Made by a program: the position numbers and the translations under genes. The notes under the pieces were generated by a model. That model worked only from the letters and a program-made list of their open reading frames with translations. It had not been told where the DNA came from and ran no database searches. A DNA stretch of 64,000 nucleotides from Aulostomus chinensis (Eukaryota > Chordata > Actinopteri > Syngnathiformes > Aulostomidae), in the NCBI GenBank assembly GCA_037954235.1, contig JBBMOA010000020.1, positions 12,763,677 to 12,827,676 of the forward strand, in the 5' to 3' direction. This document shows, piece by piece, positions 25,201-38,250 of this stretch. Position 1 is the first letter of the stretch; every line of letters begins with the position of its first letter.

Positions 25201-28200
25201 GTATTTCAGCAGGATATATATTTACACGTACATAAGTTTCCATGACTTATTTCAGGTATTTATCTAAAACCAAACATGCATAATAATATTAGACATATCA
25301 GTAGCTGTTCATATTTATTTTTGAATGTATCCAGATTGATGGATGACTTATATATCCGCCTACTTTTGCTAATGTATAATAAGTATATAATATAATTATA
25401 TATTATATTCATTATTATTATAATTATTAATATATAACACTTATTTTTATTAATGTTTTATATTAAAATTTTATAGTATTTTTATTATTATATATTATAA
25501 CTATTAATTAGAGTTATTAGTTATTATTGATTAATTATTAATTATATGTAATTAATGTCATGTCGACTTATCGTCGACGTTATTATAATTGTTCATGATG
25601 CATGAATATTTATTGTGTATTTCTTAAATATGTAACAATAAGACCTTGCTTTTGAAGAGATAATAGTGCCATCCGTAAGTATTGTTTTGGCCAAATCGGT
25701 GGTAAAATTTCGTCATATCTGATTCGCGCAAAAAAACGAATATCACACATTTCGACCAAAAGCCCATTCCAACAAAAAAAAACACTTGAATTTGAGGTGA
25801 GGGAACTGGCCTTTCAACAGCAAACGCTGGCTTGTAAGACTCATTTCTGCACAACTTTATAGTCCTTAATTAGTGCAGCTCCTGACTAAGTAGCTACATG
25901 CCGATACATTTGTAACTACTGTCCGTGTCTCTTCTAGGTTTCCCACAAGCCAAAATTACTGAGCCACACAGAGGCAGCATCCATCCCGTACGTGGCCAGC
26001 ACTGCTCTGTCTGCACTTGTCAACGCTGGCGGTCTTTGCAGGGACAACTCACCCAATAAAAGGCAAGCACCCAGACGGTTTTGGAAACTGAACCCACCTC
26101 TTTATGTGCAGAATGTTAGGAAATGGAAATTAGTCTGTGAATACTACTACTGCCATGTTCCAGACTTCAGTTGATATATTTTTTTTAATTTAAAGTCTCG
26201 GAGTTTCTTAATAATGCACCCTTTTCCTGTTGAGAAATCAGTCCAGCCATGCAAGCCTCTATGTTGATAAAGACGACCGTTTCATCAAATTCTTTCAGCG
26301 AGGAAACTGGTCTTCTACTTGATCCTAATTGGCATGAGAAGAGGTTTAAAACTGCGCCTTTAACCCCTTAGAGTATAAAAATGTAACCTGGTGTGTAATC
26401 GTATGGAACTTTTCATCCTCCTTGAAAGTAATAGCCTCCAATTCAGCAAGACCCTTTTTTCACCCCTTAGGGCTTCTACTTCTTTTATTAGCTTCATTTA
26501 AATGAATCTCACAGTAATGGAATGACCCTGCGGTTGCTGGGGTTTCTTCTCCTAGAGTTTTGATCACCGGAGGATCGGGAGGTGTCGGAACGTTCTCTAT
26601 TCAGGTGAAGCAGAGTACGCACCACAAGCTGCATGATTGCCTTTTTAAACTCTGCATGGCCGCTTGCTGTGTCTTGCGTGTTTATTTCTGTTTTCTTCCT
26701 CTGTGCTGCCAGTTAGCAAAAGCCTGGGGCTCCCACGTAACTGTTACCTGCTCTCAGAACGCGGAGGGCCTTGTTAGAGGGCTTGGAGCGGACGAAGTTG
26801 TGGACTACACGTCGGAAGATGCGGTGGATCAGCTGCAAGTAATGGAGAAGTATGTTGTTAAACCTCTTTTTAAATAGCACCGAAAATGACGTGTAAATTG
26901 GCGACATTATGTTGTTCTTTTGTTTTTTTTTTAAGGATCAGAGAAAAATTCTCCTTTTATTAGCCTGTAGCTGAGACTCTAATTTAACATCATTAGAGTC
27001 CGTGGCAGTAAATGTTCTAATGAAAAGGAGTCACGCTCTCCTCCTGCTGGACTGCTACAAGTGTGTGTGATTTTGACCCCCCCCCCCCAAATGTTCCCAA
27101 ATGTGGTAAACATGTCCCAGTCAGCATGGTACACCTGCTCACTGATTCACTTTCTCGTTTCCATGGATACTGCCTGCTTGTTCGCCCCTCAAAAATACAT
27201 TGGTAAACCCTAGCTTAAGCTTGAAGACAAAACAAATCAGCACACTGTTTTCCTCACATAAGCAATATGTGGGATGCAGCTTTAAGATGACAAAACAGGC
27301 ATAAATCAGGAGGAAGTGTATGTACCAGAATGTTTTTGACTGGCTTCTCCTGCACCCTCAGGTTTGATGTGATTATTGACTGTGTGGGCGGGGACACAGA
27401 GAAGTGGGCGATGGGCCTGCTGAAGCCCTGGGCCGGGGCGAAGTATGTCACACTGGTCACACCTCTACTCCTCAAAACTGATTCCCTTGGCCTCCTGGAT
27501 GGGATCTGTCAAGCGGGATTCACCCTGCAAAGCAAGGTCTTACAGGTAAATTGTCAACATACAGCTAAACTAAAACAACTGCCAGTAATTAAAAAACACA
27601 TTCATTTACTTCTCAAACAGATGCGAGACTCATTTTATAAAACATTTAGGGCCTGATATTTCTCAAGCAGCTATGAGCTTGGGTGCTCCCAAACTGAAAT
27701 GAAATACTTGACTCTCAGTGTCATGTGAGTGCATCGTTGTGAAATAATGGGTGTAACCCCATTCAAGGCTAGAGTTAACCTGCAGTTTATTTCCAATTAG
27801 TTGATCATATGGATTTCTGTTCTGTTGGAATGGGCGGGGAACGTGCGTGTAAGAACTTGATGCAGTTTCTTAGCATATTGTATGTGTGCAAATGCTTGAT
27901 GTGCTTGTTTATCCCCTGAAGGGGGTAATAAATCGGAGTGTGTGCAGGTGAAAAGTGAAACGAAGCTTGAACACTTCCGGTTTCTGTTAGTGTGTGAGCT
28001 TTCAAGGATCATTTCTCTACTTCCTGTTAGCCCAGCTGCTCTGTAGATGAATTGTGTGTGTGATATGATGATAGAGGGGGAAGAGGCGAGGACAGGGTGG
28101 TGCTGCAGCTGCTGCAGGGGCCGAGTCAAGTTGTGCTGGGTTGTGTTGGAAGCACGGCTGACAGTGTTGGGTGTGTGTGGATGAGATTGTGTGTGTAAGT

Positions 28201-31200
28201 GGGGGCGTTAGTCTGGATGTGTGTGCGCATTTTTTGGCTGCTGAAGCAGCAGTATTTGGTGTTTGTGCAGATTGTTGCCAACTGTCTCCCCCCAGCAAAT
28301 ACCAGTGTTTGTGTGTGTCTTGCCAAGCCTCCGGGCCCCTTTGTCCATAGGAGCAGCCAGCTGGTCAGTTTGGTTGGGTGCAGCCATGGTGGTCACACCC
28401 TCAGAGCTGCACTCCAACCAGCGACATCACAGCACAACTGAGCCCTCTAGTGGTCAGCACTGAAGGACCAGAGGGACTCGTGGAAGTAGGGCCAGTTTCA
28501 CCGGAGGTGAAGGAGGTGTGGCGCCACATGATAGATTATGATCTAACTTAGTATTTTTAGATTAAAAAATTGTGTTTCTTCTGTTTTTCTAATGGAGCTT
28601 TGCCTTCTTTGGGGCTTTCCTTTTCACATGATAAAGGGAAAGTATTAAAAGGATAAATGTAGTAACATTAAGTTGGATTTGGTGGCTCAGTTTTTCCATG
28701 TATATTTTAATGTATGAAGAATTATCAGTGTTGAAGAGCTGTGTCATCAAGTGATATAACCGCATAAAACATCGTAAATGTTGTCCACTTTCCCCATGAG
28801 TTGATTGTGGTGTTTCCCGAAGCTACTGTTTCTGATGGAAAACAAGCTCACACACTTCAGTACTGTACATTACTTCTTTTAGATTTGTCATACTCCAGCC
28901 ACCGGCCTCCACTCAATCCTAAATTTCCATTGCTGGTTTGTTTTTCATGGCCTGGCTTTTTTGTTTCGGGTTCCTCTGCAATCACGTAGGCAGTTAAAAC
29001 TGAGTACACCCGAACTTCATCAGCCTCGACTGTACTCAAAGGGAGCTTTCATCATCTCATGCTTAGATACCTTCAACTTTAGCGAGTTATATTGTCAAAT
29101 GAAACCCAGATTCATATCTTAATTTTACTAAGAAGTCCCATTGAGATTGAAAATCTGTTATACCAGAGGAGCCGGTCGAAGTAGCAGGCGTAGAAACAAT
29201 CACAACATATAATAAATCATTAAAAGCTTGTGTGTGTATGTACAAAATACTGTTTACAAGATGATGCAGTACAAAACCCCCCCAAAGTGAGTAAGAAAAA
29301 GTTATTTGAACACAGTGGCATCGAGAAAAACAGCGTCTCCCTCAACCTTTTATCTACGATGTCCTTAAGTTCAGATATGAATGTGAATGATATTTGCTCT
29401 GTTTGTCAATTATTCCATGCTTGGGGTTTATACTGAGATTTAAGGATGGAAACTTTAATTTTCAAGTTTTGCTTACTGGCAACATCAGTCAGCTGATGCA
29501 CAGATCCACTGGGATGTAACAGTAGTTTCCAAATATATACTGTCTTCCCCTTTGCTACGCTTGAATTTTTATATTTATGATGTCCTTCATCAAAACACAG
29601 ATGTCGGAATGAGGATGTTCTCTTCTCTTATCCAGCTAATCGCTCCGCCATTACTGTGTTCTTCTCTTAGAATCTTCTATCAACCGGAGTCTTCTACCGC
29701 TGGGGACTTTATAGTCCAGATGGCCCGGCACTGGACAGCGTCAGCAAACTGGTGGATGCTGGGAAGGTACCTCGCTGCCCTTCTACCACTTATAAAAACA
29801 AATAGGAGAGATGGAAATCCTCTTTGCTCAGTAGTGTCATGCAGGGATGGAAATCATGCACAGACTGAATACAAACATACTCAGGATTCCATAAATGCTT
29901 GTATTCAAGGCTCCCCTGCAGCATTGTTTAGGAGTGAGCACGGCATTCCTGCTATGCTGGTGGGTTGGTTGCGTGCACGGTTTGCTGTTGGATGATGGCG
30001 CCAGGAGACGATGAATGGATTTTTAAACAGTGCTGAGCAGCCATTTGCAAAAAGCGTGTGGGACCTCAGTGCTTTTGTCCCGGGGGCTTATAGCAACCAG
30101 CACATTTAGCCCTAGTGGCGGGAAGCTACGGACACACACGCAAACACCTGCACAAACACACACTCACGCTCACTCTGCTAGTGCTATTCTCAGTCAGAAG
30201 TGTGGATCGTTTCCAGTGTGACACCACCGCGCTCTCCATTCATTGTTACCGACAAGAGATGCTGACCAGAATAACAAGCCTGGCTGCTTGTGATGTGGGA
30301 CCTGCTCAGGATTGTCCAGCCTCATCACATTCTCTACCCCTCCCTCACTTTGTCACATTTGAAGCTATGAAAGCAAAGATGATGTTGCATTCGTCATTTA
30401 AATGAGCTGCTCGCCTAAAATTGAAAAAATAACACCATTATTAACACACAGTGGAGAAACTATTGAGGCAACATGCTCTTAGTTCCAGTGTATCATTTTT
30501 GGTCTGGTATAGAACCTGGTCCCATTAGAACTATTTCAAAGTTGTGTTCACATGCAGTACCTCCATCTTGGCCAATTTGAAAAAAGAAAAAAAGAAATGC
30601 TTTTTACAGTAGTGGCCACTTAAACATCTACATGGAGTCTTTTAACTTAAAGGAACACCCTACCCTTCTTGTAAACATTTATTTAGCATCCTACCCAGAG
30701 TCAGTTAGGAGATCAATACCCTGCAGACCTGCTGCTTGCTAGTTAGCTTAGCACAATCAATGGTAGCAGATGGGCAGGTTAGCATACCTTAGTCCAAAGT
30801 CATCAGGCGATCTTCTCTTGCATTTGTAGAACTTGGGTTGTGATTAACATTCAATTTAAAAATGATTCAGTAATCAGTATTCTAATGTTTAAGTTAGGCA
30901 ACGACTTTCCTGGCGCAGGGATTTCAACCACAAAAAATTAGTTGATGACTAAAAGAGAGACTTGGTCAGAGAGGATGAGGAACATTACTTCTGGACAAAT
31001 CAAGATCCTTAACCTGATCTAATGGACCCAGGATGAACAGAGGAGGAACTACGTTTTGAAACCTGAGTAGGCAAGATGGAGGTATGCTAACACTTTCTAT
31101 CAAATACCATTCATTGTGCTAAGCTAACTAGCAGTCAGCTGGTCTCTGTGGGTCTCAGCTGTCTCACAGAGGCGAGAAGGTGATCCATATATCTTGTCTA

Positions 31201-31890
31201 GTGCAGGGGAAGATGACGAAGTAGTGCATTTTTCCGTAAGTTCCCTTTAAATGAACATTTTTCTACATAATTTTAATGGTTCACTGACTTGTGAGAGAGA
31301 GTGATTTACATTGATTTACATAGAGGTGTTTTATTTCTCCCTGAGCTCCCCAAGTCTGAGCTGACCTTGCATTAGAGTTCTGATTTTGGGTACCAGCTAG
31401 GAATTCTCAAGGCTTAGCCCAGGCCACACCCCTCCTCCAAGCTTAGTAAAATAATGGTCCTGGTAGTTTTTTTCGTAATCCTGCTGTTGAACAAACCCAA
31501 CAGACTGCAGACCTGGTTATGAAAGTGGCTCCTGAAGGCCACTGCCTGCTAAAGTGAAGTCCTTCCATGTTTTTCTTTAACATAAAAAATTCAAAGTCAG
31601 CATCATTTTCATTTATATCATTTCTAGTGATGCTGAGCTGTTCTTTTAATCTTTTCCTGATATTTTTTTTTGGTGGTCCATCACAGATCCTGCCAGTTGT
31701 GGAGGCCCAGTTCCCGTTTAGCCAGGTACCTCAGGCTTTTCAGAAGCTGGAGCAGGGCCACGCCAGAGGGAAAACAGTTGTCAAAGTGGCCGAGGATGAT
31801 GACAGGCATGCTGAAGAACTGGTTCAGGACCGTTTCACAGACACTGCAGAGCCGGAGAAGGAAGTCCTAGAAACAGCAAAGCTAATCTAG
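22278..31890 (+). CDS. rtn4ip1: RTN4IP1, mitochondrial NAD(P)H oxidoreductase (nine coding exons)
   Basis: Coding exons are 22278-22557, 22635-22786, 24068-24136, 25938-26062, 26556-26604, 26713-26849, 27362-27545, 29671-29766 and 31687-31890, totalling 1296 nt or 431 residues. The protein is a zinc-less medium-chain dehydrogenase/reductase of the quinone-oxidoreductase type. In mammals it is a mitochondrial matrix NADPH reductase needed for coenzyme Q synthesis and complex I assembly, and it was named for binding reticulon-4. Residues 1-45 are Arg/Ser/Thr-rich without acidic residues, fitting a mitochondrial presequence. Residues 46-180 are the GroES-like domain (NPLDVSMRGGYG; FPLILGRDVSGVV). 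The nucleotide-binding fold starts with GGSGGVG at 214-220. Later landmarks are GADEVVDY, FDVIIDCVGG and GHARGKTVVKVA near the C-terminus. Odd points are a GC donor in intron 4 and about 33 extra acidic C-terminal residues relative to human. All other introns are GT-AG. Confidence 0.95.
23468..23650 (+). mobile_element. Old SINE-like copy in RTN4IP1 intron 2
   Basis: Diverged relative of the element at 19040: GGCGGCACAATG start, GGGTTCAAACCC B-box-like motif, 'TTTCTATGCAC...TGTATGTTCTACCTGTTCCTG', 'GGCTTCCTCCCATAGACC'. The 3' half is missing or unrecognisable. Confidence 0.6.
25370..25560. repeat. AT-rich low-complexity tract in RTN4IP1 intron 3
   Basis: About 190 bases of almost pure A/T with TATAAT/ATTATT motifs in many orientations. 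It ends at a GTCGAC ... GTCGAC pair (25563-25579). Confidence 0.85.
30647..31250. mobile_element. Palindromic non-autonomous DNA transposon in RTN4IP1 intron 8 (copy A)
   Basis: Long imperfect inverted repeats bound the element. The left arm, about 30651-30790, contains GCTAGTTAGCTTAGCACAAT. The right arm, about 31080-31246, contains its complement ATTGTGCTAAGCTAACTAGC. The outermost sequences are TTAA-AGGAAC and GTTCCCT-TTAA, so TTAA may be the target duplication (30647-30650 and 31247-31250). The interior has no coding potential. The family is not assigned. TTAA duplication is typical of piggyBac, but the ends lack the usual CCC start. Confidence 0.65.
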
Positions 31891-32545
31891 CAACGCGAAT
31901 GCAAGGAGAACTAAGCTGCTGTTGTTTTTTATAAGGTGACTCTTGCTTTTCCTGGACAGCAGCAGATGGTGTCATCAGAGGAGATGAAAGCTGCTGCTGC
32001 TGCTGCTGCTGCTCTGCCGGCTACAAGCGTGACCTGAAGTTGTTAAAAGCTGTTTCTATTTTTCTTTGTGTTTTCACAAGGTGTTTGGGTTATTCTGAAT
32101 CCATTTCATGAGGATGTTACTACAATTACCGAGTGTAGTACGAAGAAATACCTTTCAGGTCAACTGCTCATAACAGCAGCCTATTGTCTGATACATTCAG
32201 CTGGAAGTGTTTATCAATGGATCTGATGTTGTAACACAAATGAAGCATGGTGAGAAACTATTTGCTCCTTCTTTGCATTTTTCTGAGTCGGGTTGTTAAA
32301 CCCGTGTCTTTTGGTCTTTGTTACCATAGTAACGTTGACAAGCAAAGCGTAGAAGCCGAAGAAAAGGGGAAACAATTAATGAAATCATGAACACTCAAAA
32401 AGTTTAGTTTCTAAATTGCTCAAGTGCATGTCAATGTACTTTCATGGTTATTTATTAAATTTATTGACAAAAAAAGAATATGTTTTTATGTTCAGAGCAA
32501 CGTGTCATTTGTTTGACTTAACAAAAATAAACACACATTTAACTT
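31891..32545 (+). other. rtn4ip1: RTN4IP1 3' UTR with poly(A) signal
   Basis: Follows the TAG at 31888-31890. It contains a (GCT)n run at about 31990-32013. The first AATAAA is at 32526-32531, so cleavage should fall near 32545. This end lies within the likely 3' end region of the convergent CRYBG1 gene. Confidence 0.6.
32450..32465 (-). terminator. crybg1: Poly(A) signal(s) of CRYBG1
   Basis: Two TTTATT hexamers on the plus strand (32451-32456 and 32460-32465) read AATAAA on the minus strand, about 415-430 bases after the CRYBG1 stop codon. They are the first such signals in that direction, so cleavage is expected at about 32430-32445. Confidence 0.55.
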
Positions 32546-32879
32546 GCTGAGTAAAGTTGGATTTTGTTTATGGAAAGTCATGTAACATTTCATTGCATAC
32601 AAAGGTAATGAAAATGTGTTAACACTGTTTAAGTTAATTAATAAAAAAGACAAATTACAAACCTTGAAATATATTACAGGTGAAGTATTTCAAGTTCAAA
32701 CCTTGCTGGTTATGGTACATTCCTACGGATATTTCCTCTCCACGTTTACTTCCTCAATGGGGAATATGATAGCTGTGGCAAATGTTTGGCCGACTCCAAT
32801 GATGCACATTGTCCCTGTAATGCAGCTGCACATAAGAGCCTCGTATGATGTCACGGGGGTGGGGGGGGTGGGTGCTGTT

Positions 32880-34551
32880 TCAAATAATCTCCACGTCCCA
32901 CTTTTGGTGTAGTTTCTTCGGATCAAGCGAGTTAAGAATCACTTGGTTCTTGTCATAGTGACGGCCACCTGTAAACAAGATGCTTTCTCATTAATATCAC
33001 AGATAATCTACTATATGTGTTGTCTATGTTGCACCGAAAATAATGCATGTTTGACTTCAATCATATATTCTGTTTACTGACACCAAAAAAACCAGCATTA
33101 CATGGTGACGTTTACTTGTACGTGATGGATTTTGCAGCGAGTGATGCACTTTGATTATTTGTCCACAAGGTGTCACTGATTGACAATGATGCTCAAAACC
33201 TTCCCACACTAGAATAAAGGCTGATTGAAGGTTAATTACTAGTGGACAGAAATAGCATATAAATTAACTGAAGTAGCTTGGAGATGAAGGTGTTTCACCT
33301 TGACATCACACAAAAGATAATTTTACAATATCCTTGGGCAACCACGTCCATGACACTTCCATCTAGAAATATTATACCCCGAGATATGTGCACCACAACT
33401 AAATGCAGGGTTGAAGAAATGTACTTCCAGTGACCTTGCAGACCAGACTTGTATACAGAAGCAGAGTTTGGCAAAACTGCAAATAAGCTGTGACATTTCG
33501 AGTCATGACACTGTATTGTGAGTGACTGCAGGGAGCTGTGGAGTTCTTTCAAGTCTTTACAAAAGTCTCGATTGTTTTAACGTGTTAAATTGTGCGTTGC
33601 ATCCAAACAAATCATAGCATTCCAAATGTGCAAAGACATAAAAATATGACATCTAAACAAATACTTGAGGACATGACATCAAATGAATAATTGTTAATGA
33701 TAAGGATTTATGTTCTTCTTTGATAAACGTGTCTGTAGTTAACCCAGATGTGACGTGATGCGACATATTCATGTTACATGGTTGTAAGACCGAAGGTGTT
33801 TTTGTAGCGTAGTGTTGCTGTGTGACAACAACATAGATTTGTAACCGCTGTGGAAAAAATGTTGACATCACGTTTGTGCAAAATGAATTCCACCTACAAC
33901 CGCAATGTGGGTCGTAATGGCAGGGAGGCGCTGTTTATTAAACTCTGAAGGAGAAAATGGCTGCTTAAGTGTTGATTTGTATAAAAAGACGAAAAAAATC
34001 AAGAATGTTGCTGTCAATGTCAGTTCCCCGTGGCCATGTTCAATCATATACAGTATGGACGCCGAGCTTTTTTATAGTCTGACATTAAGATGATGGTGTG
34101 TATAAAGCAGCACATGCGTGGCTCACCTTTCACCTCCAGGACCAGGTCAGAGGAAGGCGAGTAGCGGATGAAGCCCTCAGGGGTGATGCTCCAGACGTGG
34201 TTGTCTTGCTCTGGCGCGAGGCCCACGCGGCTTCCTGCTATGACCACACTGCCGCTGGGACTCAGGCAGCATTCCTCCAGCAGCTGGAACCCCGGGGGAG
34301 ACAGATTACAATACTTGCAATCCTTGCTGGGTGAGTGTTTTATGTTAAAATGGCGATAGTATTAATTAGTAGTTTTGTAATGATCTTGATACCTTGCAAT
34401 GGAGATGTCCGCTGTGGTAGAACCAGATCTGCTCAAAACCGCCAGTCTCCTCCGCTTCTTGAAGTCGTAGCAGCTTGATTTCATCCAGATCGCCAACTAT
34501 TGACATGATGAGCCCCGTCTGTCTGTTCCTTAAACGGAAGTGTACTTGCTT
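32880..34551 (-). CDS. crybg1: CRYBG1 C-terminal ricin-B-type trefoil (exons 20-22)
   Basis: Exons of 159, 157 and 89 nt (34551-34393, 34283-34127, 32968-32880), residues 2144-2277, ending in TGA at 32882-32880. Landmarks are FRLRNRQTGLIMS, IWFYHSGHLHCK, SRVGLAPEQDN and VKGGRHYDKNQVILN, with the repeated Q/N-x-W pattern (EQIWFY, NHVWSI, HQKWDV) of the three trefoil lobes. The human protein ends in the same domain. Whether it binds sugar is unknown. Confidence 0.93.
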
Positions 34552-37500
34552 CTACTCAGAAAACACACACGGCCAAACACAGAGGATCAGGACTTCTATT
34601 CTCATACGTGCAGAGTAAATCATCAAGGCAGCTCCACGCGTTTATCGGATTAACCTGTTGAAGTAAGTAGGCTGTAGAAAGAAACTCCTGGCGGATCCAA
34701 ATAGCTCAGGTCTACATTACCAAAAGATTTGGCGGTGTGAAAGTAAAACCTCTTGTGTATTTTGGTCTTTGTTGTGAACAGCTTTGGAAAAGCCAAAGAG
34801 TAACAGCGTTTACCTGCAGAAGAGGACGGAGGGATCCAATTTTCTTCCATTTGCTGAACTTGTGCCAGTCGGGCACCTCGCCAGGTTTCAACAAAATCTG
34901 AGCCCCGCGATAGTTGATGCCCTCGTATAATATCCACCTGGTTATAAAAGAAACACACAGGTAGCTGTTAACCCAGCTCTGACCTTTGACCCCCACCCAA
35001 GCTCTACGCTGTCAGTGTTTCTTACATCCAGAATATAAATTTGTTTATTCATTCACTGTGCAAATGTTGGGTCCTGTAACGTAGAGCTGCCATTTGGGAA
35101 GATTTTTAACTTAATCATCTAAGTTCCACAAATTGCAGATGAAAAAATAAGTAAATAATTAAAAAAAAAAAAGCAACAGAATGCACCTTTCGGAGAAAAA
35201 ACACGCCATATCAACAAAAGGGACTGTTTGTTGTTTACAGTGGTGTTTGATTTATGACGTGATTCTATTACACAGCACCTTTGCTGTGCTTTTGTGCTCG
35301 CAGGGGATTTCTTTTACCACGCAGCTCTCTTCTGACTCCTCAATTTCATGCAACACTTTACAAGGTAATCTTCTAAAATGTGGTGGGCCTCATGGCCGTC
35401 CAATTTCGTGCCGCAACTAAACATTGCTTTCAAGTCCAGTCTCAATGGTCCTGGCTGATTGCACCCCCCCCCCCCCTTCTCCAGCGGTAGGAATGTGCCA
35501 CTCCAGACACAGCTCTGGCACACACTGTGAGCCCTTTATTTCCTCAGCATGGGCTCACACCTACATTCTGAATCTCACACATCAGCATAATGTTTCCATC
35601 ATCTGTAAGTGCTGTCATACGGCAAAATGGGATGTGCTGACCCTGCAGTCTGCACGCAATCAATGTCAATCTATGAAATGAACAAGCCCAAACCGCTGCG
35701 CCTACACGAACGCACGCACTCAAAAACCACCACTATCTTCACGTTGTGGTTACTGACCTGAAATAAAAACTAGTCACATGACTCAAACTACTTATTTAGA
35801 CGTTTTAAAGCCAGCGTTGTTTCAACTTCACTCTGCCTGTTGAGATGCTACAGGACTCTATGTGCGAGTTACTGTGGTACAGACTACATGGGAGCGGTTC
35901 ACCACATCCAAACAAATTTGTTTGGTAGATGATAACGTTTGAGGTGAGGAGAACCAACGAAGGCAACTGAATAATATGTGTGTGAAACAGAAAAGATCTT
36001 TATCTGAGTGACATGAATCCTTGACATTGTGTCAAATTGAAAGAAATTCACTCAAGGTCTTTTAGAATTATTGTCCTATAAAACAACGGCACAGGTGGAC
36101 GGACAACCTGCAGATGTAAAGCCTCTGGCCGGCTGCTGTTGCTGGAGTTGAGGCATTAATATGTCACTGACGGCTTGGTGGGTTCGGTATCCAGGGGGAC
36201 GTACACAAACACAAGCCGCATGAACCGGTGAGATGTCCAATCAGTGGTAACTCTGATGTTCCTGTATAAATCCACTCACATGCCTCCCTCCACCAGCACA
36301 GACTGGATTCGACCGCAGCCTCCAGCCAGCTGAAGGTTGACGGACCCATCAGTCAGGACCACCCTCTTCCCCCGCAGACCGCCGCGCTCAAACAGAGTGA
36401 TGGAGGGCAGCGAGAACTCCTTTCGGGGGAGGAAAAGATGAAGAAAGTACAGTAAGTATTGTGAGGAGTAGTACAATTGCTGCGGGTTGTGTAGGATATG
36501 ATAAATGTTGTTTTTTTTTGAGAGAGAGAGAGGTTACCCAGGAGACCGAGCGCTTTTATACTTCCTGAACCTGATGCAAGGCTTTTATCACAGCCCTTCT
36601 GTATGAAATGAGTCACAGGTAGTCATGTTTTATCCTGCTTGGCTGTTTTTTTCATCCTGCCTCCTTTGATCTGGAGGACAATGTCAGACAAGCTAATGTT
36701 TTCAGTATAGGAAGCTTCCAGGTTTAAGGTTGCGTCTGAACCCCCTCTAAGTTTGGACTCAGTTTTGGGTTGTGGTTTTTGGATTATTTCTCTTTCTCCT
36801 TGGTTCCTCTTTTGTTTCTAGTCATTTCCTCTTTTACTTTGTAGCACTTCCCTCCCATGAGTTCGTCAGCTCTACACTTTCTTTCTGTGTCTGTTTCCCG
36901 CCCTTTTTTTCAGTCTAACCTGTTTCCCATCTGTTAATTAGCCCTTGTCAATCACAGTCCTGTTCATTGCGTCCCTCAACCAGTCGGCTCCTTCGCTGCC
37001 TTCCTGCTTTATTCGTTGAGGTTAGTGTGTCTGTTTACCATGCTGTTAGGTCTTTGCCTCACCTGCCTGATTCCGCCTTCATGTTTGTTGCTTTCACCCG
37101 GGTTAAGCCTTGTTTGGTTTCTGATTATTTTTGTTAAATAAATCTTTGATTCATCCTCCCTCCTCGCATTTCCAACTTCACCAAAACAGGCACCCTGATC
37201 ACCCCAGGATCTCCGATTTGATCCACATCCTCCTCAAAGGATAATCGTTTGTTGGTTGTCCTATTACTTCCACTCATTCCATTTCATTAAATTCCATCCA
37301 TTTGTTTCCTGCTAATAAACAGACGCGCCGGCGATCACATGACCTGCTCAGCAGAAGTATTAAGGTGAGAAGAAACATCAATGATCCCACTATATTGTAC
37401 TGTATGATCTATTTTGCTGCAACTATATGTAAGTTTGGTGTATTTTCACGTGTTAAATGTTGATTGACATTTTATTTTGTAAAAAATCACATATTTTTAA

Positions 37501-38214
37501 ATTTATAATAATTCCTTTTTAATGTTCAGTCCAGAAATGTCCTCCTCAATTTAGAACATTTACAAAATGCTTGCAACCGTTGGAAAGAAAGCTAGATTAA
37601 AATATAATCACAGAAATGGAAAGCCAAGAAGATAAGGTTAGCTAACACAACCTCTGTACTCATTAGCCTTCATGTGGAGTTGCACCAGGTCCTGAGGAAA
37701 GTGTCTGGCTCTTTAGCCACTATATGCTCCACTATCTCAACTGCTAACTGTCTGTTGTTTGGAGTTTGAGCAGGGAGAGAGGAATGGGAGCTTATTTTCC
37801 CAACAGCTTCCTGTGGAGAGCGGCGGAGTAAACCAGCTCAGGTTACAGATCATAAAACCAAAATAATGAGCTACATAGAGGCAAGGGGGTTGCGGTAGAG
37901 TTGGACTTGTGGGATTTATCATTTGATCCGTTGTTTGAAAAAACAAAAATCATTGTCGGGGCAGCTTGCATACATTAGATGTTCTATTTCTCAAAGGAAC
38001 ACAGCAGTAAAGTTTGTTGCTCAAACACAGTGTTGTGGTGGATCTTCAGCTTGGTAAACAACTTACAAAGCCAGCAGTCTGCAGGGAGAGGATGGAGGAG
38101 CTGGCGTTGATGCAGCCCATGGCTCTCAGGTCAGGGTAGTTACCTTCCTCTAACACGTACATCCTGCCGCAGAAGTCCCGGCCCTCCCACGCCTGCCAGC
38201 TGAAAGACATTTAG

Positions 38215-38250
<36 letters not shown>

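Noticed and set aside
26799..26838. Alternative donor CTGCAA|gtaatg for RTN4IP1 exon 6
   Set aside because: It would shorten the protein by about four residues and break the frame to exon 7. The donor at 26850 (gtatgt) restores the family length and phase.
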